Source: Centrapalus pauciflorus
Lineage: Eukaryota > Streptophyta > Magnoliopsida > Asterales > Asteraceae
NCBI GenBank assembly: GCA_020465985.1
Contig: JAANYP010004220.1
Location: 18,293-82,292, forward strand
Length of the DNA: 64,000 bases
Reading direction: 5' to 3'
Under the pieces are notes generated by a model. That model was not told the origin of the DNA. It saw nothing but the letters and a program-made list of their open reading frames with translations, and ran no database searches. The first letter of the stretch is position 1. Each line of letters opens with the position of its first letter. This document shows, piece by piece, positions 35,981 through 46,736 of this stretch. The translations under genes were made by a program, and so were the position numbers.

Positions 35981-37290
35981 TTAGCTATGTTCGAACAGAC
36001 TTGGATAAGTTGTTTTCATGACATCACTTGATTCCCAAGACTGATGCGAACCCTTGTGGTGTTTCCACTGAACGAGCACCATCTGTGTTTCTTTATTTCG
36101 AAGCTTTTTGGTCTTCGAGTCCAGAATACATTCCGGCTCTTCAACCACTCGAAGCTTCTCATCAATTTGCAGATTTACATGCGGTATCTGCACTTCTCTT
36201 TCATCAGCTAGACTCTTTCGTAGATGACTAACGTGGAATACAGGATGTATTCCCGCTAAATCAGTTGACAATTCAAGAAGGTATGATTGGTTTCCTATCT
36301 TCTCAACAATCTTGAATGGACAGTTGAATCTCGGAGCTAGCTTGTTTCACTTTATAAACCGGACCACATTTTTCATTGGGGATACTTTCAACATCACCCA
36401 ATTGTTAATTGAAAAACTAATCGATCTGTGCCGATTGTCGTAATATGACTTCTGCCTGCTTTGAGCTTCAAGAATATTCCTTCTGACAAGTTGAATCTTT
36501 TCATGAGTCAACTGTAGAAGGGCAGGACCTGCTAAAGGCGATTCACCTGTTTCACGCCAACAGGTGGGAGTTCTGCACTTTCGTCCGTATGAAGCTTCAA
36601 AAGGAGCCATCTTGATCGTAGAATGATAACTGTTGTTGTATGAGAATTCGACCAAAGGCAAGTGGTCATCCCAATTACCACCCAGATCAAGAACGCAGGC
36701 ACGGAGCATATCTTCAAGAGTTAGGATAGTGCGTTCACTTTGGCCATCTGCATTAGGATGGTAAGCAGTACTCATAGAGATTCGAGTACCCATCCCGTCT
36801 TGCAGCGCTTTCCAGAATCTTGAAGTGAAGCGACTATCACGATTAGAGACGATAGACTTTGGCACACCGTGACGAGAAATGACTTCACTGATATACATCT
36901 GTGCCAATCTATCAAAGGAGTATGTCTCTTTTATCGGTATGAAGTGGGCTGACTTTGTTAATCGATCCACGACTACCCAGATGGAGTCGTGCTGTCTCTT
37001 GGTCTTTGGCAGTTTCATGATAAAATTCATGGTTATATGTTCCCACTTCCACTCAGGAACTGGCAGTGGTTGCATATCCCCGAAAGGTTTCTGATGTTCT
37101 GCCTTAACCATTTGACAGACTCTGCAGCTTTCAACATAGCGACTGATGTCTTTCTTCATTCCTGGCCACCAGTAATCAGTTTTCAGATCGAAGTACATCT
37201 TTGAGCTGCCAGGATGAATGGATAACTTGGACTTATGGGCTTCCGATAGAAGAGTGTTGCGAATAGAACCATATTTAGGAATCCAGATTC
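35981..37290 (-). pseudogene. Chromovirus integrase and chromodomain
   Basis: Minus-strand zinc finger (HKSKLSIHPG, then CRVCQMVK) followed by the core at 37198-36347. The positions of the two catalytic Asp residues read Asn: ITMNFIMKLP where families have MDF, and VSNRDSRFTS where they have SDRD. The Glu in DGQSERTILTLEDMLRA is kept. The C-terminal part (SYYDNRHR) breaks near 36347; 36271-35981 then encodes HPVFHVSHLRKSL and a chromodomain (PECILDSKTKKLRNKE, VLVQWKHH, SWESSDVM), ending TYPSLFEHS. Integrase inserts cDNA; the chromodomain is thought to guide chromoviruses to particular chromatin. With both Asp changed this copy should lack catalysis even apart from its frame breaks. Confidence 0.9.
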
Positions 37291-38820
37291 AGTTTCCTTT
37301 GAGACATTGGAGTCCCAAATGATTCATAGACAGGAATTGTAATTGTCCCTTGAGATTTTCAGAACAGAGATTCTCTTCTTTCAGTGCTTCAACTTGAGCA
37401 GATTTGAAATCTTTGATATGATCGAAAGAGAATACAACAGGAGTCAGGGCATAGCAACACTTTTCTGGATATACCTTTCTACTCAAAGCATCCGCGACCA
37501 CATTGGCTTTGCCGGGATGATACAGGATCTCGCAATCATAGTCCTTGATGAGCTCCAAGGACCGTCGTTGTTTCATATTCAAATCCTTTTGAGTAAATAG
37601 ATGCTTGAGACTTTTATGATCAGTGTAAAGCTGACACCGAGTCCCATAAAGATAGTGACGCCAGATTTTCAGTGCAAAGGTAACTGCAGCCAACTCAAGA
37701 TCATGAGTTGGTGCACTTTTCTCGTAATCTTTCAATTGCCTTGAAGCGTAGGCAATGACCTTTCCCCTTTGCATCAGAACACAACCTAGACCAGTACCAG
37801 ATGCATCGCTATAAACAACGAAGTCATCATTTCCCTCTGGTAAGGCTAGGATTGGCGCTTGAATAAGATTCTGCTTTAATGTTTCAAATGCTTGTTGTTG
37901 TTTATCCGCCCATACGAAAGGTGTGTTCTTTCGTGTTAGCATTGTGAGTGGCACAACAATTTTCGATAAGTCTTTAGTGAATCGCCGATAGTAACCGGCC
38001 AATCCAAGGAAACTTCGGATCTCTGAGGCATTGCGAGGTGTTTGCCATTTCTGAACAGCCTCGACTTTAGACGGATCAACTGAGATACCTTCGCCAGATA
38101 TAACATGGCCAAGGAATTGGATCTATAAAGAAATTAAGTACAATTTCAAGTTTTGTTTGAAACAAAGAACACTTTAAGAAACTCAAGAAAATTGGATCAT
38201 ATACCTGTCTGAGCCAGAATTCACACCTGGAAAATTTTGCGTAGAGTCTTTGCTTTCTCAATAACTCTAGCAGTTGACGCAGATGATTAATATGCCTCCG
38301 TTTTGGAGTAAATCAGGATATCGTCTATGAATACGATAACTGACTTATCCAGCATTGGCCTGCACACACGATTCATGAGATCCATGAACGCCGCTGATGC
38401 ATTTGTCAGACCGAAAGGCATTACGAGAAATTCGTAATGACCGTATCTTGTTCGGAAGGCTGTCTTTGGAATATCCTCATCTCTTACTTTCAGCTGATGA
38501 TACCCAGAACGAAGATCAATTTTAGAGAAGTAGTCTGCTCCTTGTAACTGATCAAATAGATCATCAATCCTGGGCAGAGGATATTTGTTCTTGATAGTGA
38601 CTTTGTTCAACTCACGATAGTCGATGCACATACGGAGAGTTCCGTCTTTCTTCTTAACAAATAAGACAGGTGCACCCCACGGAGATGAACTCGGTCGGAT
38701 AAATCCATTCTCTAATAGATCTTGCAACTGTTTTGACGTTTCCTGCATTTCTACAGGCGCGTGTCTGTAGGGAGCTTTAGCAATTGGAGCCGCACCAGGA
38801 ACTAAGTCAATGCCGAATTC
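37289..38820 (-). pseudogene. Chromovirus reverse transcriptase and RNase H
   Basis: RT at 38748-38287 has [67 protein letters not shown] and the catalytic FIDDILIYS. The frame breaks near 38285. The region around 38260-38205 encodes [11 protein letters not shown], is interrupted by an 82-bp intron-like insert (38123-38204) and resumes at 38122. RNase H lies at 38002-37289: [36 protein letters not shown] and VADALSRK provide the expected acidic residues. A TAA lies upstream of RT near 38848. RT copies element RNA into cDNA and RNase H removes the template. Confidence 0.92.
38123..38204 (-). other. 82-bp GT-AG intron-like insertion in the RT gene
   Basis: On the minus strand the insert begins GTATATGATC after CAG and ends TTTCTTTATAG before ATCCAATTCC. 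It is T-rich and AT-rich, of typical plant intron length, and not a multiple of three. The conserved chromovirus sequence runs without gap from the CEFWLRQ side to the QFLGHVIS side when these 82 bases are skipped. An 8-bp word ATCCAATT occurs both near its start and just after its end. Confidence 0.7.
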
Positions 38821-40447
38821 GACTTGACATTATGGGTGGCATCCAGATATGTCATCAGGAAATACGTCTGGAAACTCACAGACGATAGGAATATCAGATA
38901 CAGATTTCTTATTGGCTTCAGAGGCGGATTCAGACGAGATATAACACAAGTAGGATTCGTGACCCTTGGACAGATTTTTTCGCGCTTTCTCAATAGAAAT
39001 GAAGCAGTAGCACCTTTTCACTTGTCATCTTTGATTTCTAATACTCGGTCGTCTGAAGACTTGATCCTGATGATTCGGCAGTTGCAGACAATCGTAGCCT
39101 TATTGTTCGTTAACCAATCCATGCCGATGATGACGTCGAACTCTTTTAACAGAATCGGGATAAGATCAAGGTTGAACACGATGTTATCAACGAGTAGAGT
39201 GCAATTTCGGTAGACGGATCAGCCATAACGTAATTGTTACTGGCTGTCTCAATATCAAGTATATAGGAAAGCTTCAATGGAGATTTAGACAGTCTTCGAG
39301 CAAAAGTAGTCGATATAAAGGAACGACTAGCACCGGAATCGAATAACACGAGCAGGTATCGAATTTAACAGGAACATAACGGTAACTACGTCAGGAGTTT
39401 CCTTTGGTTCCTCGTCTGTTATATGAAATGCGCGAGTCCTTGCAGTTGGAGTTGCAGCTGAACTTTTCATTGTAAAACCTCCAGCTGATGATTGTGATTT
39501 ACCTCGTTGTCCACTGCGACACATAAAGTGTCCGTGCTTTCCGCACTTAGCACATACAAGTCCTCGCTGGGGACACTCTTCACTGCTGTGGCTGATTCTG
39601 CCACATGCATAACAGGTTACATCATCGGGATTGCACATTCCCGTGTGTGATTTCCTACATCTTTTACAATATCGAGGCTCATTCGTTAGAGAAGAGGCTT
39701 GAACTTTCTGAGGCGAGCTGTACTGCTGAGATTGTCGGGACTGGGACTTGTTTGGCTTGAAGAATATGCCAAATCTTTGCTTCTTTGGAGGAGAAGGACA
39801 TGTCGGGTTTGTAGATGGAGCATAGAGTTGATCGCCATACTCTAAATATCCTCTCTCGATCTGTCTAGCAGCTTCAACCATTTCTAAGTAACTCTTATAC
39901 TTTATCGCGCTCATTGGGTGTCGATATATCGGGTTAAGCCCTCCGCGGAATCGATTCATCTTTCTGTCTTCAGTGGCTACTTGATACGAAGAATAGCCAC
40001 AAAGCCGCGAGAATTCGTGCTCGTACTCATCAACAGTCTTGGTTCCCTGCGTTAACTGCATCAATTGAACCTCCATCTTGTCTTTTTGATCAACAGGACA
40101 ATATTTTGCGTTGAACATATCTAGGAATTGATCCCATTCCAAGGTCTGAATAACCTCCTCGTCATAGATACTTCTCTGGTTTTCCACCAGGCACGGGCAA
40201 CACCGACAAACAGAGCAGATGCATAGCTTACTTTCTTTGAACTTAAACAATCTGATACCCTGAAGATTTCTTTAGTGTGACTAATCCAATCAATTGCCTG
40301 AATTGGATTAACTGTACCCTCAAAGTTCAGGGTACCGCTAGCTTTGAAATCTTTGAACTTACAGCCTTTCGGCTGCTCAATTTGGGTTTCAGGGTTCGAG
40401 TTATCAGAATCAGATTCATTAACTATCAGTTTATAGACTTAGATCTA
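38821..40447 (-). pseudogene. Chromovirus gag and protease (gag cut by copia-3)
   Basis: From 40447 leftwards: a Ser/Asp-rich start, then KGCKFKDFKASGTLNFEGT and the Gag core (ISHTKEIFRVSDCLS, ARAWWKT). After a frameshift near 40170 the frame continues with TLEWDQFLDMFNAKY, LTQGTKTVDEYEHEF and RFRGGLNP. Three Cys/His clusters follow: YCKRCRKSHTGMC, CYACGRISHSSEEC and CAKCGKHGHFMC. The protease DSG motif (LFDSGASRSFIS) is at 39349-39310 in another frame, followed by degraded protease to about 38850. The 5' end of gag is separated by copia-3, and the remainder would lie left of 59964 on the minus strand. Gag packages RNA; the protease matures Gag-Pol. Confidence 0.88.
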
Positions 40448-41578
40448 TGTAGGTCCCAAAAGATATCCCAAGTATATAGCTTTAAGCTGTAGAGGGGGGG
40501 GGTGAATACAGCACTTTAAAGACTACACACAATTTTCTCAATGTTTGTATGTATTATTAACAAATGTTAATTACAAACAAGCTTGAATGCAGAAAGGTTC
40601 AAGCTGAGATGACAGATACAACAGCATGTTTAACTAGTCTAAGACTAACTTAAACTAATTACAATGAATACACTCACTAAGAATCACTCACTGTGTTTAC
40701 AAGACTCTGAGGAACAGCTTGAATAAGAACAGCTTAGACACTGAGCACTGTTTTATTCAAGCAGACTTGCATGCATGAAAGACACACTTTGAATGCACGT
40801 TCACTCTTGTTTTCAGCACTTAGCTTTTTGGCTTAAACTTTCAATCCTTGGAAGTTTCCTTTTATATTCACTCAGAAGATCTAAGTGAAGCTTCTTCATT
40901 GGACGGAATGAAAAAGGTAAAGTCTTGTTGAAAAGACAACATAACCTTTTCTGCACTTTTCTGAAAAGCAGACTTATCTTCATATGGGCAGAACTTTTGT
41001 CTTTTCACTTTGTCTACTGTTGCATTGCCTTTAACCAAATAAGGAATGTCAACTTTGTGTTTTTCTTCCTTGTAAAGGCCTATATTGATATAAGAAAAAG
41101 GTCTGTCACCCTTTTTCAAATAACCTTTTGTCTTCATGTAGCAGAACAGCTTGGGCAGGCTGAGCAGTTCAGATTTCCACTTTGTCTCCGACTTTGTAAA
41201 CTGATCTTGTAGTCAAAAACAATACATGAGGACTTGGAAACACATTCCATAAAGTGTTTAGCCTGTTCACAAAGAACAGGTTCTGTTCACAAAGAACAGA
41301 ACACTTGTAAACTGCCCAAGCTGCTCACCAGTGTAGAGCAGCGTAGACAGTTTATGTCCAGCCTGTTCAGCAGACTTAACAGCTGGAGTAAAACTGCCTT
41401 TGTTGCAACACATGCAACACATAGAACAGCTTAAGGCTGATATTGCAAATTACTTTCAGGTTTCAATAAGGCATATAACAGGCCTTAAATTCAACCTTCA
41501 AGAGCATCAACAAGTTTGATTAAGAATCTCCCCTTTAGATGCAGAACAGGTTTGACTGAGGCCTTTTTGTGCCTAACA
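40448..41578 (-). repeat. 3' LTR of copia-3
   Basis: TGTAGGTCCC to GTGCCTAACA on the plus strand. GAACAG/CTGTTC words are very frequent, including tandem TTCACAAAGAACAG at 41267-41303. A minus-strand ORF of 89 codons (41137-40868) recurs with identical protein in the other LTR (59493-59224). Confidence 0.95.
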
Positions 41579-41579
41579 A

Positions 41580-41588
41580 TCTCCCCCT
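41580..41588 (-). other. Polypurine tract of copia-3
   Basis: TCTCCCCCT on the plus strand, AGGGGGAGA on the coding strand, next to the 3' LTR. Confidence 0.88.
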
Positions 41589-42058
41589 ATTTGCAATAAC
41601 CAGTCTAAGTTGGCCTTATCAAAAGTCACTATATATTTTTACATTACATTTGTTGAAATAAAATTACAACATCAACATAAAGTAAAAGATCAGTTTATAT
41701 ATACACTGATTTTTTATTACAATGGAACAACACATGTTCTTACAAAAGTACAACTGATGTACTGATGTATATTACAACTAATGTAAAAGAAAATTACAAC
41801 ATATGTAAAGAAAGTACAACTAATGTACATTGGACTGTTTTTGTTGGGAGCAGAAAATGGTAAGCCTGTCCAACTGATGGACAGCTTCCATTCTTCACCT
41901 ACCCTGATGGTAGATGGACTTCATTACAATGGAGAGGGATCTTCAAACATCTTTTCAAGTTCCTCTCTAGTCTCCTCAAGTTCTTCAATCTCACTTCTTA
42001 TAATCATAAACTTGGGATCTGCCAGTTCACCTCTCTCATAACAGCTTCTGAGCTGATC
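41589..42058 (-). other. copia-3 3' untranslated region
   Basis: About 470 bp between the 3' ORF and the polypurine tract; 41640-41830 is rich in repeated GTACAACTAATGTA-like words. No coding sequence was recognised. Confidence 0.6.
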
Positions 42059-45000
42059 CTAGACAGCTGCTCTCCACCTGCTTGACTGCCTGAATGAAAC
42101 TGCAAGTCTGAAGGCTACAAGCTGTCTCAGATCCACCTTGTATAGATCTGATGCTCTTTGAAAGCATTTCTTCTGAGTTAAGGGATCTACAAAAAATGCC
42201 CCCAGCTCAGGCTCTTCAATGATCTTGTTATCTTCAAACTCAATTCCACTAGGCAGGCTGTGATCAACTCCTTTCATCTCAATAGCATAGTCACCTTGTT
42301 CTATCAGGATGAGGAGTTGTTCCATCTCAGTATCCTTCCTTGTCCTCCTGGCCTTTATTTTTTGTTGTGTCACGTAGACACCTTCACTTACTTCTTTGGA
42401 GATCAGGCCAAGATTCTTTACTCTCTCCATCAGCTTCTTTACATATGCTCTGATAGTCTTAGCAGTTTCAGACTTAGACTCACTCAGAGCAACTGCCAGC
42501 TCAATCCATTCTCTGTATCCCATTTGTGCAACATCAGTGAAGTCATATGTTTCTAGTTCTGGGCCAGCTGCACCCATTCTGGTTATTTTCAACTTCCACT
42601 AACTGCCTTTTCTTGAAATGGGCACAGCTTTGACAATTACCTCCTTAGCAAGCCTTCTATCAGCAACATCTTGAAATTTTCTTCTATCCAGGTTGTCAAA
42701 GTGAAATTGAGCTCTTGCAGAGGGTACTGAAGTTTTGGTCACTGAGACCAGAGCACCTTTTTCTTTTTCCTTCTCTTCTACTGATCCTTTAGCAGCTTCC
42801 AAAATTTTCTTTTGCACAACAAGAGAGGACATTTTAATTTTCCTTGCCTCTTGAATTGCAAAAGACTTAGCAGCTTTTGCAGATTCTTCTTCTTTTCTTA
42901 AAGCTTCCAGGGCTTGAAGTTGTTCTTCTCTAAACTCAAAATATTTGTGCATAGGAAGACCCATTTCTTTGGCCCTGGCTTTGTGAAATCTGATTTCTGC
43001 TGTAGAGGATCAGTTTCTGCTTTTTCTTTTCCTTTAGCTGTTGTAGTCACAGCAGCTTCAGGACTTTCCTCCTCCTCTTCTTCTTCTTCTAAAATCAGAT
43101 GCCTCCTTCTGCTGCTTGGCCTATCCTCAGGAATAGTTTCCTCCCCCTTAGACTGAGCAGGGATTGGAGATTCAGCCTGAGTAGGCTGAGCAGCGTGGGA
43201 GGCACCCTCCAGGGTACCTGTTGAAGCTCCTGCTGGATGACCAGTGAGTGTTGCAGGCACTAACTTCTCCTTAGGAGAAGAAGTCTTCTCCCCTTTAGAC
43301 TTAGTCTTCGAGGCAGATGACTTCTCCCCCTTTGAAGGAGATGTACCAGCACCTTCAACACCTGGTCTGCCTGAAAACACAAAGTCAGCAGGCTTGCCAG
43401 CAGTTTTGGCAGTAGGTCTGGGGCCAACAATGCTATTCACTAAGAATGCCAAGTTGTCCCTTACCTCTGCAAGCTGGGTAAGACATGTTTGAAGAGAAGA
43501 GGATTGATTATCAGCAAGGGAGGTCAGCTTAACAATATTTTCCCTATCAGAAGCTGTGAACAGCAAACTTTGAAGCTGTGCAAGATGTAATTCGAGAGAA
43601 TCTTGCACATCAGCAAGGTTTGATGACACAGAATTGGATAGGGAGCCAATGAGTGTATTCAAGCTGGCCAGAGTATTAGGAAGAGTAGTGTTGCAAGAAG
43701 TGAGGAGAGATGACATCTGTTGAGAAATGGCTGTTATTGAGGACATAGAGTCCTGTTGCATAGAAAGAATGAAGGAGAGGGAAGTGCACACATTTTGCAG
43801 CTGTGCAGTGAGTGCAAGCAGCTGTGGAGAATTATCTGTTTGTGGAGTGGCAGGGAAGGAATCTTTGAACAAATCAAAGAATCCTTTGAGCTATTCAGAC
43901 ACAGAGTCTGAAATAATGGAGGGTAGAGAGGTCATGGTAGTATCCAAAGAACCAACTTTGTTGGTCAGCAGAGAAAGCTGATCCTTCAAAGGCAGGTCTT
44001 TGGGAGATGGAGGTGTATGGGTGGACTGTTTAGATTGGGTGGATGGAGAAGATGATGATGAGGCTGGTGTATGAGGATGTGATGGAGAGGGAAGAGGGAC
44101 ATTTGATAGAAGCTCCATAACCTGGGCAAAAGTAATGTGGCCCAGCTTGGAGGGGTCAAAGGGTCCTTCAGCAGCGGTTATAGCTGCTTCATCAGGAAAA
44201 GGGGTTGATGTTGGGGGCCTTTCAGATGCTGCTTGTGTTGCAGCACCCTCATGAAGGTCAGTGTGTGTTCCCTCTGCAGTGCCTTGGTGTAAAAGCACCT
44301 CATCATGGGGAGATGGGATATGCATTTCAACATCAGCAGTGGTGAAACCTGCTGATGGAGTTTGCATAGGGACAACCTCACCAAAGGGATGGTATGATCC
44401 CTGAGGTTCATCAGCTTGGGTTGTTGGTCCCTCAGCAGTTGTTTGGTGTAGTACAGTTGTATCATGAGGAGCAGAGGATTGAGGCTGAGCTGCTGATTGG
44501 TCTATATCAGCAGTGTAGGCACCTCGTGCAGACTCAGGGTGTAAAGAAATTTGAGTGGGGGACAGTGTGGACACAGTATGGAGTGGAGAGGGCTCCTGTC
44601 TTTCAATATTCTCAGCCTGTTGGGAGGCTGGAATAGTTGAGGTGGTTATCTCCATTTGTACAACTGGTTCCTGTTGGGAGGAACCAGAGGGTCTAGGCTG
44701 ACTCTGGGTAGACTCAGGTTGGAGTGAAGCATGCTCCAAGGGTGCTGAACCTTCTCCTAAAATAGGAGAGGCAGCAAGGGTGGCTTCTCTTACAACTGAA
44801 CCCTGTTGGGAGGGAACAGAGGAGCTGGTTGATTTGGCTGATTTTCTTATTCGGTGGTACAGGATGGATGAAGTGGGTGATTGAGGAGAGGGGAGAGGAT
44901 CTGTTTGGACAGGGGGTGAGACTGGGTCAGGAACAGGTGGGTTGGCCTGTTCCATATTCTCAGGTGCCACAAAGGCACCAGCCACAGAGGCTTCAGGTTC

Positions 45001-46047
45001 AACAAATGAACCAGGGTGAGGAGCCTGCTCCCCCTCAGCCACGGAGGCTAAGAGTGCAGACTCAGACTGAGTTGTTTTGGCCTTCTTTTGCACAGGCTCA
45101 GCTTCAGTGATTGCCAGGGTCCTCTTAACAAGTTTGGACCTGGCTTTGGATTTTCTCTTGGGAGTAGCAGCTTCTGGATCCACCCTCACAGCAGAGGGTC
45201 CTTCCACCAATCCTAACAACCTCCTCATAGGTGTGGACAGAGGAGGCTCATTTGGAAGTACAGCAGTGTAGAAAACTCTATTCCCTATTACAGGGAATGC
45301 AGCAGTATGTAGTAAGGGCTGAGATATGTACAGGTGCTCACCACAAATATGTCTAAAAATGACGCTCAGAAACCTTGGGTATCGAACAGCAGCTGGTCTT
45401 GGCTCTTGCTGCACCAGGTTCCTCAAGTTCAGAGAGATCCACTTAGCCATATCAATGGTAGTCCCATCCTCCAGCTGTAGAACTATTGGGACTTCATCTC
45501 GGCTCAATTGGTCAAATGAACCAAGTTTGCTGCTGAAACTCATCATCACAGAAGCAAACAGAAAGCTGTAGGTAGGAGACAATCCTTCCTGTACAGCGTT
45601 GCTCCTATTTTGGGTTCTGCTACACCACAGAAGCGTAGAAAATTTCCCATTTGCTCATTTTCAGGCTGGGGCATATCATATGAATCAGCAATGGGCAGAT
45701 GAAGAACCTCCCTAAGAAGATCAGCAGTAATCTCAATGGTCTGAGTCCCATTGAGAATAGTCCCCTTGATGACTTTGGTGTTGGGGTTGTAGGCACAAGT
45801 GTACCAGAACTCGTACACCATCTCCTGGTACAGGACACCAGGAGTGGCAGCCATAGCATAGTTCAACGGATGAACTGTCAGAAACTCCACCATTTGATCA
45901 TAACCTTTCCCCACATAGTTTTTGGGGATTGTGAGGTTTGCAATGTAGTTGGTGGGTTTGAGGGTTAGCATTGTGGTGACTGATGAATGTTTCTGCACAT
46001 CATCACCAACAAACACTGGTAGGAAGGGGTTGTTTCTTTGAGCCATT
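42059..46047 (-). pseudogene. copia-3 extra 3' ORF (Sirevirus additional/envelope-like ORF)
   Basis: Begins at the ATG complementary to 46045-46047 (MAQRNNPFLPVFVGDD). The first 150 residues form an alpha-helical domain (ATPGVLYQEMVYEFWYTCAY, EITADLLREVLHLP) that aligns in pattern with the start of the SIRE-A 3' ORF. A frameshift near 45600 leads to 45582-43891: SVIFRHICGEHLYIS, then a very long Pro/Ser/Gln-rich region with repeated VLLHQGTAEG-like units. After TAG (about 43889-43891) it continues to 42898 (coiled-coil-like, Ser/Lys-rich), shifts frame near 42965 (ALEALRKEEESAKAAK), passes TAG at 42597-42599 and ends at 42059 (TAG). That is about 1320 codons in all. No membrane span or signal peptide was recognised. 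Function unknown; homology with the SIRE-A ORF is inferred from pattern and position. Confidence 0.72.
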
Positions 46048-46736
46048 TTGAGATTAGAGAAAGTAGCAGAAGCACAGGACAATTAGTCGAGTTTGTAGGG
46101 TTCTTAGAAGATTTATGATAGTAGTGAGGAAGACGAAGATGAAACAGTATGATGTATTTATAGGATTTGAATGTGAGAGGGTATGAGAGAGAAATATTTG
46201 GGCGGTTTGATTTGAAAAAGTCGTTAACGGAAAACGGAACGGTTGTCCATGTCAGACTGTTTGTCAGATCACTTGAGCCTTTTTAATCACTAACACACGT
46301 AACCCACATTATCCGCAGTAATTAAGTTAAATAAAAACAGAAATTAAGTAACTTAATTTTGAAGAAAGGTAATTCAAAACTGTTGGTCTAAGCTGTTGAT
46401 CAAACCTGTGATGAGCAGGGTCATCACAAGCTGTTCATTCTTCAAGCTGTTCCCTCAGCCTGTTCAATTATGTAAGAACAGGTTATGTTCAATAGCTGAG
46501 CAGGTTACAAGATAATGTCTAGTAAGTTAGTGTGAGGGAATGATCAGCGAGAAGAATGAATCATCAGATCAGGCTGAACGAGTAAACTATTTTTGTTCAG
46601 CCTGTTGTATGTCCAAGCTGTTCAAGGATTTCAAAAAAATGGCTAAGTACAGAACCTTCATAACCTGTTCTGTCTAAGCTGTTCTGAGAAACTTGAGCAG
46701 TGTGAGCCATACAAGATCTTAGACTTTTAAGGACAC
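46048..46736 (-). other. copia-3 spacer between pol and 3' ORF
   Basis: Non-coding. 46380-46700 is packed with AGCTGTTC, CCTGTTC and their complements, the same words as in the LTR. No clear splice acceptor precedes the ORF start; a pyrimidine-rich stretch ends in CTAATCTCAAAATGG without AG. Confidence 0.65.

Noticed and set aside
40441..40447. Reading the chromovirus gag as a fusion with the copia-3 LTR
   Set aside because: The ATCTA duplication on both sides of copia-3 shows simple insertion.
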